From: a virus
DNA length: 23,662 nucleotides
Direction: 5' to 3' (one strand)
Virus record (IMG/VR): IMGVR_UViG_3300043410_002039
Coordinates: 1-23,662 of that record
Each line of letters starts with the position of its first letter. Position 1 is the first letter of the stretch. The position numbers and the translations under genes were made by a program. The notes beneath the pieces are model-generated. The model was not told the DNA's origin, ran no database searches, and saw only the letters and a program-made list of their open reading frames with translations. This document shows, piece by piece, positions 19,680-23,662 of this stretch.

Positions 19680-19939
19680 TGGCTGAAGGCTGGGAACCTT
19701 TCGGTATTGTCACCGAAGCAGGGAAGAAACTTTTTATCTACATGAACATGCACTACGGTTCTGGTGTTTGGGGTCGTGTAGGAGAAGGAATTGTCGAAGT
19801 AGAAAAAGAAGTAACCGAACGCATCATCGCACTACTCAACGAAATGCTGGCAGACAACTGGGATTGGGCAGAGGACTGCGACTGTGACGGCTGTATCCGT
19901 ATCAACAAGATGTTCGCACTTATCAAGGCAGAGAGCTAA
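19679..19939 (+). CDS. Small ALIKGEN-family protein 3
   Basis: 86 residues, TGATG overlap. Longer and more divergent: GEGIVEVEKEVTERIIALL, then CDCDGC, and the C-terminus FALIKAES in place of IALIKGEN. The N-terminus (MAEGWEPFGI) resembles that of copy 1 (EDRWEAFG). It keeps the same end-of-gene DNA with two changes, so it is probably the third copy of the set. Confidence 0.78.
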   Translation: MAEGWEPFGIVTEAGKKLFIYMNMHYGSGVWGRVGEGIVEVEKEVTERIIALLNEMLADNWDWAEDCDCDGCIRINKMFALIKAES

Positions 19940-20124
19940 TGGCAGTAATTCGTTGCAACAATTGTGAGGTTGGTGTTCACTACACTGATGTCTGCTGGGG
20001 TGGCAAAAATGGAAAGCCACGTCTTACAAAACAAGAACACAGAAACCTTACTATTAGATCCTGGATAATTCCAATAGGCATAGTAGTTGGAATTGATGCA
20101 ATAGTCCTATTTCTGGTGAAATAA
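19939..20124 (+). CDS. Zinc-knuckle protein with C-terminal membrane helix
   Basis: 61 residues. N-terminal CNNC (6-9) with a later Cys, then a basic middle (KNGKPRLTKQEHR) and a terminal hydrophobic helix (IIPIGIVVGIDAIVLFLV). Possibly a small membrane-bound metal protein. TAATG overlap with the previous gene. No family recognised. Confidence 0.72.
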   Translation: MAVIRCNNCEVGVHYTDVCWGGKNGKPRLTKQEHRNLTIRSWIIPIGIVVGIDAIVLFLVK

Positions 20125-20125
20125 A

Positions 20126-20146
20126 TTCGGCGGAAAAGTTCGGCGG
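20126..20146 (+). repeat. TTCGGCGG direct repeat
   Basis: TTCGGCGG at 20126-20133 and 20139-20146, 13 bases apart, upstream of a promoter. Related TTCGG-containing words recur at 20655 and in the gene-free region (21613, 21749, 21822), so this may be one class of binding site. Confidence 0.45.
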
Positions 20147-20162
20147 TATAGAGTAACAACGC

Positions 20163-20191
20163 TTGACAAACAAGCGACCAAACGGTATAAT
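20163..20191 (+). promoter_or_regulatory. Perfect consensus promoter for the leaderless gene at 20198
   Basis: TTGACA (20163-20168), 17-base spacer, TATAAT (20186-20191), then ATACAT and the ATG. Confidence 0.93.
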
Positions 20192-20197
20192 ATACAT

Positions 20198-20389
20198 ATG
20201 ACAAAACTTATTAACTATCCTGAATGGGGGAAAAAGATGGGACCATTTGTTAGTCGAAAGACACACGAGTTTGAACTCTATAAGCAGCGAGTTCGTAATG
20301 AAATGTCCGAATTGATGGACAAGGTTTGGGACCTTGAAGCAAAGATCGAAAAGCTTGAAGACAAAATTAACGAGATGAAAGGTAAGTAA
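20198..20389 (+). CDS. Small coiled-coil protein, leaderless
   Basis: 63 residues. The first 20 are basic and aromatic (INYPEWGKKMGPFVSRK); the rest is a heptad-repeat helix (LMDKVWDLEAKIEKLEDKIN). It could form a dimer. Six bases separate the -10 from the ATG and there is no Shine-Dalgarno. Followed directly by the next gene. Confidence 0.8.
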   Translation: MTKLINYPEWGKKMGPFVSRKTHEFELYKQRVRNEMSELMDKVWDLEAKIEKLEDKINEMKGK

Positions 20390-20653
20390 ATGGCAGAACC
20401 AATTAAGCAACCAATTAACGTATTCGGAGCATACTCAGGTGTTAACGACTGGGGATTCGAAGAACCTAAAGCAACAGTAGAAGTATATGTTGCCAATTCT
20501 CGTGCCAATGCATATGTAACTCTTTCCGTTGAAGAGGCACATCAGGCAATCGAGATTCTTAAGGATGCTATTAAGGAAGCTGAGAAGGAACTTAAGAAGA
20601 TGCAGAAGCGTGAAGATAAGCGTTCGAAGCGTTCTGGACGTGAGCGTTTTTAA
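20390..20653 (+). CDS. Hypothetical protein with basic C-terminus
   Basis: 87 residues, starting on the base after the previous stop. Beta-like first half (EVYVANSRANAYVTLSVEEA), a helix (HQAIEILKDAIKEAEKEL) and a very basic tail (RDKRSKRSGRERF region). The tail could bind nucleic acid. No family recognised. Confidence 0.75.
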   Translation: MAEPIKQPINVFGAYSGVNDWGFEEPKATVEVYVANSRANAYVTLSVEEAHQAIEILKDAIKEAEKELKKMQKREDKRSKRSGRERF

Positions 20654-20677
20654 TTTTCGGAGGTAGACGCAAAGGTG

Positions 20678-20704
20678 GGGGGTATGTGTAAAAAGCATAC
20701 CCCC
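20678..20704 (+). promoter_or_regulatory. 9-bp hairpin overlapping the HNH promoter
   Basis: GGGGGTATG (20678-20686) pairs perfectly with CATACCCCC (20696-20704). No T-run follows, so it may end transcription weakly, act as an operator for the HNH promoter immediately downstream, or both. Confidence 0.55.
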
Positions 20705-20706
20705 TA

Positions 20707-20715
20707 TGCTATACT
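20707..20715 (+). promoter_or_regulatory. Extended -10 for the leaderless HNH gene
   Basis: TGCTATACT at 20707-20715, six bases before the ATG at 20722. It is the same nine-base word, in the ATGCTATACT context, as at the other HNH gene (15778-15786). Confidence 0.75.
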
Positions 20716-20721
20716 TATCGT

Positions 20722-21069
20722 ATGCACAAACTAACAGAAGTAAACTCAGAGGAAAGAACAGCTATATGCGAAGTCTGTGGTCCTGTATCCATTCGTAATA
20801 GAGGAAAGAAATCAAATGGATACCAACGATGGAGATGTGCAGTAAAAGGATTACAGTTTGACTATTCTTATAAAAGACCGTATAGAAAATTTGTATCTCA
20901 AGTTTGTCAAATATGTGGGTTTGTTCCAGAAGATCTTTGTCAATTAGATGTAGATCATATTGACGGAAATAGAAAAAATAACGATCCATCTAATCTTCAG
21001 ACATTGTGTGCCAACTGTCACAGACTCAAGACAAAGCGTAACAAGGACTATAAAATTTCGACGGTATAA
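20722..21069 (+). CDS. HNH endonuclease with extra zinc knuckle, leaderless
   Basis: 115 residues. An N-terminal Cys set (CEVC at 16-19, a later WRC at 37-39) is a second zinc site, as in some homing endonucleases. CQIC (62-65), LDVDHIDGNRKNN (75-87, catalytic Asp78-His79) and CANCHRLKTKRNKDY (96-110) form the HNH fold. It is probably a homing or nicking enzyme. The gene borders the 860-base gene-free region: it could have invaded there or could serve replication or packaging from it. No Shine-Dalgarno. Confidence 0.9.
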   Translation: MHKLTEVNSEERTAICEVCGPVSIRNRGKKSNGYQRWRCAVKGLQFDYSYKRPYRKFVSQVCQICGFVPEDLCQLDVDHIDGNRKNNDPSNLQTLCANCHRLKTKRNKDYKISTV

Positions 21070-21226
21070 GAAAAACTATCCCCCATTACCTATATAAACA
21101 CCTATAGAAACACCTTGTCCTGATGTTTGGATACAGAGGATAGCCCCAATATATAGGTCCTCAGATAGCCTCTGAAGGCTTCCTAGACCCCTTTGAGAGA
21201 CATATTCATCTGACTGAGATATAGAG

Positions 21227-21246
21227 TTATACACAGGCTGTGGATA
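21227..21246. repeat. DnaA-box-like inverted pair 1
   Basis: TTATACACA (21227-21235) followed by CTGTGGATA (21238-21246), the complement with one change. The bacterial consensus DnaA box is TTATCCACA; each half differs by one base. A second such pair lies at 21884-21892 and 21907-21915. Confidence 0.6.
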
Positions 21247-21275
21247 TCTTTGAGATGAAGTGTTTGACAGTCCAC

Positions 21276-21546
21276 TATATATAGGGGCATCGTAATGTCC
21301 AAACCACAACATATGGCACTTGACAAACACCCAAACATGTGCTACAACCATGCCCAAACCACCATATCTAGTATCTACCCCCCCTAAACACCACAATATC
21401 TAGTATTTGTTTATCCCCAAACACATTGTTTTTCTATCAAAACATAACAAATTTGTAATAAAACGTGTAAAAAATAAGCTATTTTCTTTACATATCAGGG
21501 AAATGTGTAAAGTGTGTTTATATATAGGGTATTTATATATAGGGGG
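21276..21546 (+). repeat. TATATATAGGG boxes
   Basis: TATATATAGGGG at 21276-21287 and two copies 15 bases apart at 21518-21529 and 21533-21544. A shorter TATATAGG is at 21150-21157. The latter two give a phased tandem repeat. Confidence 0.6.
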
Positions 21547-21612
21547 ATCAGGAGACATCTTCGTAATACCTCCAAACATATATACCAAACAATCCTATTT
21601 GACATCTGCTGC

Positions 21613-21851
21613 TTTCGGGGGTATTAAACAAGAGATCGTAATACTACCTATATAAGTAATGCATTAATAGTATAAAGCTTATAGGTATAGAGAGTATAAA
21701 ACATAGTTTGATGAAGTATTCCATACCCTCCAATTTAGCAAACATATGTTTCGGGATTATTTCTGATTCGTTCGTAATGTGTTAAATATATTTTATACAA
21801 ATTGTACAGAATAGGAAACACTTTCGGGAAAAATTGTTTGGTGTTCGTAAT
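21613..21851 (+). repeat. Three TTTCGGG-N16-TCGTAAT elements with fixed spacing
   Basis: Copy 1: 21613-21619 and 21636-21642. Copy 2: 21749-21755 and 21772-21778. Copy 3: 21822-21828 and 21845-21851. Each has exactly 16 bases between the half-sites, and the spacers are unrelated. A weaker fourth (TATAGGG, 16 bases, TCGTAAT) is at 21538-21567. The layout is that of a -35/-10 promoter with a non-standard specificity, or of a two-site protein-binding element. Confidence 0.8.
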
Positions 21852-21892
21852 AGAGTATATTTCAATTTTGTCTCGGGCCACAGTTATACACA

Positions 21893-21926
21893 GAAAAATC
21901 CCCCACCTGTGGATAGGTGAGGGATT
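21893..21926 (-). terminator. Terminator of the leftward small-gene operon
   Basis: On the minus strand AATCCCTCACCT pairs with AGGTGGGGGATT around ATCCAC (12 pairs, one mismatch), followed by TTTTCTG. It follows the stop at 21940. The stem and loop contain half of the second DnaA-box-like pair. Confidence 0.8.
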
Positions 21927-21939
21927 AGTCTTTGTTTAG

Positions 21940-22200
21940 TTAAGCTGCTTCTGCCAGAATCTCGTCTAGAAATTCCCAACCCTTGTCTTCGTCAATACCA
22001 AGACCAGAAAGCAACAGGCTGAAGGCTTCCTCAATAAACTTTGCGGCTTGCTCTGTCTGTTTTACAATCCCATTAGAGATAGCATAGGCAAGAGGCAGAC
22101 CCAAATCGTTGTATTCGATGAAGTCTTTGAATTCCCCATCGTTACGATATGTGAGCCATACGTCACCAAGGATTTCACACTTGTTCTCAAATGATGTCAT
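21940..22200 (-). CDS. Conserved-looking acidic phage protein
   Basis: 86 residues from the ATG at 22200, preceded by AAGGAGGAACGAA; the longer frame to 22236 lacks such a site. Acidic: CEILGDVWLTYRNDGEFKD, then FIEYNDLGLPLAYAISNG, ending with DEDKGWEFLDEILAEA. The YNDLGLPLAYAI stretch has the look of a conserved actinophage protein family, function unknown to me. Last gene of the leftward transcript. Confidence 0.82.
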   Translation of the reverse strand: MTSFENKCEILGDVWLTYRNDGEFKDFIEYNDLGLPLAYAISNGIVKQTEQAAKFIEEAFSLLLSGLGIDEDKGWEFLDEILAEAA

Positions 22201-22375
22201 TTCGTTCCTCCTTTTCCCATTCCAGCATTTCTCCAAGCAAGATGATTCGATTTACAGTTACTCGTGGTGAGAGTTGAGCAATGTAATAAGCAATGTCTAC
22301 AATGTCAAACCGCAAATCAGAAATAACATCAGCAATCTTCTTGGCTACCACTTCTTCTCGTGTCATTCGTTTCAT
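22187..22375 (-). CDS. Small helical hypothetical protein
   Basis: 62 residues; AGGAG six bases before the ATG at 22375. Helical with a basic N-terminus (KRMTREEVVAKKIADVI) and an amphipathic middle (IVDIAYYIAQLSPRVTVNR). Overlaps the next gene by 14 bases. No motif recognised. Confidence 0.75.
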   Translation of the reverse strand: MKRMTREEVVAKKIADVISDLRFDIVDIAYYIAQLSPRVTVNRIILLGEMLEWEKEERNDII

Positions 22376-22394
22376 TTTATTCTCCTAGTAGTCT

Positions 22395-22423
22395 ATTGTA
22401 TCAAATTGGAGGAGGGAACGCAA
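22395..22423 (-). promoter_or_regulatory. Promoter of the leftward operon 22375-21940
   Basis: On the minus strand TTGCGT (22423-22418), a 17-base spacer and TACAAT (22400-22395). Upstream, at about 22465-22500, a hairpin (AGCAC-ACGAA / TTCGT-GTGCT with one bulge) could end the preceding leftward transcript. Confidence 0.6.
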
Positions 22424-22499
22424 GTAGTGAAAGGAAAAAGTCTACTCACGTTCTACCCCCTCCAGCACGACGAACCCCCATTCGTGTGCTCCTCCACCA

Positions 22500-22850
22500 C
22501 TACATTGTGGTAGGCCCTGTGTATGTTAGTACTGATGCATGTTTCTTAGTCTTGTGAAGATCGATTCCATTCAGTACCTTGGCAATGCGACGTGTAGGAA
22601 GCTCCGTCTCGTCCAGGAAAACCCAGAAGTCGGAACCATACTCTTCCATAGGAAACTGCTCAGCAAGGACCTGAGTTTCGAATTCATCACACTCAATGAG
22701 CACACCAGTCTCAATGTTGTATACCGCTCCGTTGTCGTCGTACACACGAACGTATGGTTCGATGGTAAACGTTTCGCTCCAGGTGGTTCCAGTCTCAGGG
22801 GACCAGTCTTCCCTGTAGAAGATGTTCAAGTCTAGTACACGGCTGTCCAT
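22500..22850 (-). CDS. Hypothetical acidic beta-rich protein
   Basis: 116 residues. AGGAAGG precedes the ATG, and TAATG couples it to the gene upstream. Acidic and aromatic: LNIFYREDWSPETGTTW, EPYVRVYDDNGAVYNIETG and a C-terminal half with DFWVFLDETELP. The repeated D-N-G/Y turns suggest a beta fold. No family recognised. Confidence 0.78.
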   Translation of the reverse strand: MDSRVLDLNIFYREDWSPETGTTWSETFTIEPYVRVYDDNGAVYNIETGVLIECDEFETQVLAEQFPMEEYGSDFWVFLDETELPTRRIAKVLNGIDLHKTKKHASVLTYTGPTTM

Positions 22851-22996
22851 TAGTAAACCTTCCTAACGTTGACACTGAGGTTGTTGAGGATGTCATCAAA
22901 CACGCTACCCTCGTTGTGGTCGTCATCATAGAAACGAGTCATCGTGAAATACTCGCCAGTGGGTGTATGGATTACTTCGATTTCATATTCATTCAT
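22850..22996 (-). CDS. 48-residue acidic protein
   Basis: ATG at 22996 with AGAGAGGC upstream; TAATG overlap with the next gene. Sequence MNEYEIEVIHTPTGEYFTMT then a Glu/Asp-rich segment (FYDDDHNEGSVFDDILNNL). It looks like a small two-strand plus helix protein. No family recognised. Confidence 0.72.
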   Translation of the reverse strand: MNEYEIEVIHTPTGEYFTMTRFYDDDHNEGSVFDDILNNLSVNVRKVY

Positions 22997-23010
22997 TATC
23001 TAGCCTCTCT

Positions 23011-23532
23011 TTAGTAGTGGAAGTCCACAGGTACAAGATACCACACACCACCGACATCTAACCTGTCCTTAGTCATGTGGATAGGATTGGTTGACCAGTG
23101 TTCAAGGTCGTAAAAGTAAGAGTTGAAGTCCCACTCACCCTGAAGCATGTCAATCATCTTGCCGAGAGGATAGAGTTTCATAGAGTAGTCAGTGTCTCCG
23201 TCGTACTCGTCAAGGGTAGCCTCAAGGTTGATGTTACTACGCTCCCACTCAGAGCGGTACTGCTTGAATTCAGCCATACGAGAATCAATACAATCAGCAA
23301 CAGTCTGTTCGAACAACTCAACATTGTCAGAACTAACAATCATGTTGGTCTTGCCGTTCTTGTAGGCTTCCTGCCAGTCTTCATCTTGGGAAACATTGAA
23401 GCGACCACCGCCAACTACATACCAGTCATACCAAGAGCCAGTGTCCATGTCTTCTTGAAGTTTTGATTCAACAAGGTCGTAAGCCTCGTCAGCAGTCTCA
23501 GCCTTTACTGCCATGTATTGCAAAACGTGCAT
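23011..23532 (-). CDS. Hypothetical actinophage-type protein
   Basis: 173 residues, with AAAGGAAAAACA before the ATG. Aromatic signature WYDWYVVGGGRFN (34-46), then an acidic middle and a C-terminal half with WDFNSYFYDLEHW and VGGVWYLVPVDFHY. The W(Y/S)DW...GGGR block is something I associate with actinophage hypotheticals; function unknown. It is co-directional with its neighbours and may share a transcript. Confidence 0.82.
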   Translation of the reverse strand: MHVLQYMAVKAETADEAYDLVESKLQEDMDTGSWYDWYVVGGGRFNVSQDEDWQEAYKNGKTNMIVSSDNVELFEQTVADCIDSRMAEFKQYRSEWERSNINLEATLDEYDGDTDYSMKLYPLGKMIDMLQGEWDFNSYFYDLEHWSTNPIHMTKDRLDVGGVWYLVPVDFHY

Positions 23533-23546
23533 TGTTTTTCCTTTTC

Positions 23547-23662
23547 TTAGAAATCTACGAGGGTGTCACCGTCAAGTTGCTTGTTGAGAATGATAATAAC
23601 ATTACCGTCACTCTCCTCGTCAAGCAGATAGTCTGGAGCAAACTTTGCTACCTCAGTAAGTA
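23547..23662 (-). CDS. 3' part of a leftward gene (start outside window)
   Basis: The open minus-strand frame runs from the window edge to a TAA at 23549-23547. The visible end is acidic: LTEVAKFAPDYLLDEESDGN then VIIILNKQLDGDTLVDF. The stop lies 15 bases before the next start, with the ribosome site between. Family not recognisable from the fragment. Confidence 0.7.
   Translation of the reverse strand, partial: LTEVAKFAPDYLLDEESDGNVIIILNKQLDGDTLVDF

Larger units (their letters stand above)
21070..21896. other. Gene-free repeat-rich AT region between convergent operons (origin or control candidate)
   Basis: No supportable gene for over 800 bases. Contents: two DnaA-box-like pairs (21227-21246 and 21884-21915); TATATATAGGG boxes; two copies of ATATCTAGTAT (21364-21374, 21396-21406); many CCAAACA-type words on the plus strand between 21298 and 21590; five TCGTAAT words (21290, 21561, 21636, 21772, 21845), three with an exactly placed TTTCGGG; and TTGACA-based promoter-like sequences at 21264, 21314 and 21599. 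The AT content and repeats suit an origin or centromere-like site. Confidence 0.6.

Noticed and set aside
21076-21396. Minus-strand 106-residue frame in the gene-free region
   Set aside because: TTG start without a ribosome site, no recognisable domain, and it is built of the TATATAGGG and CCAAACA repeats. Ribosome profiling could overturn this.
21518-21544. CRISPR-like spaced repeats
   Set aside because: Only two 12-base copies 15 bases apart with no spacers of CRISPR size and no cas genes.
21407-21655. Plus-strand 82-residue frame in the gene-free region
   Set aside because: TTG start, no Shine-Dalgarno and no promoter at leaderless distance; it runs through the repeat boxes.

Overview
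This window is part of the genome of a double-stranded DNA bacteriophage, almost certainly one that infects an actinobacterium. The main evidence is a complete WhiB-type iron-sulfur regulator (a family confined to Actinobacteria and their phages), two other families typical of actinobacteria or their phages (an MSMEG_6728-type pyrimidine-dimer glycosylase and a CxxC/CxHH zinc-binding protein like DUF7455), LytM/M23 lysins, seven phage tRNA genes and long runs of very small genes joined by TAATG, ATGA or GTGA overlaps. The DNA leans AT-rich by eye (low 40s percent G+C is an estimate, not a calculation). That would suit a low-GC, possibly aquatic, actinobacterial host better than Streptomyces or Mycobacterium; this host guess is inference. 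No integrase, repressor or att site is visible.

Layout. 1-2650: the 3' end of a class I ribonucleotide reductase small subunit, a terminator, then a secreted PA14-like protein with a Pro-rich stalk and C-terminal anchor, two small holin-like membrane proteins and a mannose-6-phosphate isomerase-type cupin. 2651-3312: five tRNAs (Asn, Asp, Thr, Ser, Tyr). 3313-5400: three consecutive M23-type cell-wall hydrolases, the third with a peptidoglycan-binding domain. 5400-8820: a rightward run of small genes (FmdB-like and DUF7455-like zinc proteins, a dCMP/cytidine deaminase, WhiB, membrane proteins) ending in a third holin-like gene and a bidirectional terminator. 8866-12735: a leftward two-domain glycosyltransferase diverges from a Dps-like ferritin, a small HATEAEA-type phage protein and a GDP-mannose 4,6-dehydratase. 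12739-14889: a stem-closed candidate RNA, small ORFs, a divergent ThyX and a four-helix membrane protein. 14897-16620: tRNA-Ile(UAU), tRNA-Arg(UCU), a leftward Stealth-family transferase, an HNH protein and a leftward HAD phosphatase. 16784-21069: about twenty very small rightward genes, including a MazG/DUF1599-like protein, a pyrimidine-dimer glycosylase, a three-gene tandem family and a second HNH gene. 21070-21930: an 860-base gene-free, AT-rich, repeat-filled convergent region that is the best candidate for a replication origin or control locus. 21940-23662: leftward small genes.

How the genes work together. NrdF, the deaminase and ThyX form a dNTP/dTMP supply line (ribonucleotide reduction, dCMP to dUMP, dUMP to dTMP). 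The cupin, GMD, the GT4-GT69-like fusion and the Stealth protein suggest phage-directed synthesis and transfer of a GDP-mannose-derived sugar onto phage or host surface polymers. Lysins plus holin-like proteins form a lysis set, although holins lie on both sides of it. Transcription seems to use the host housekeeping sigma factor: many promoters are near-perfect TTGACA-17-TATAAT or extended -10, and a striking number place the start codon six to eight bases after the -10, which implies leaderless mRNAs.

The least explained structure is at 21613-21851: three copies of TTTCGGG-N16-TCGTAAT with exactly the same internal spacing, in a region bounded by two DnaA-box-like TTATACACA/CTGTGGATA pairs.
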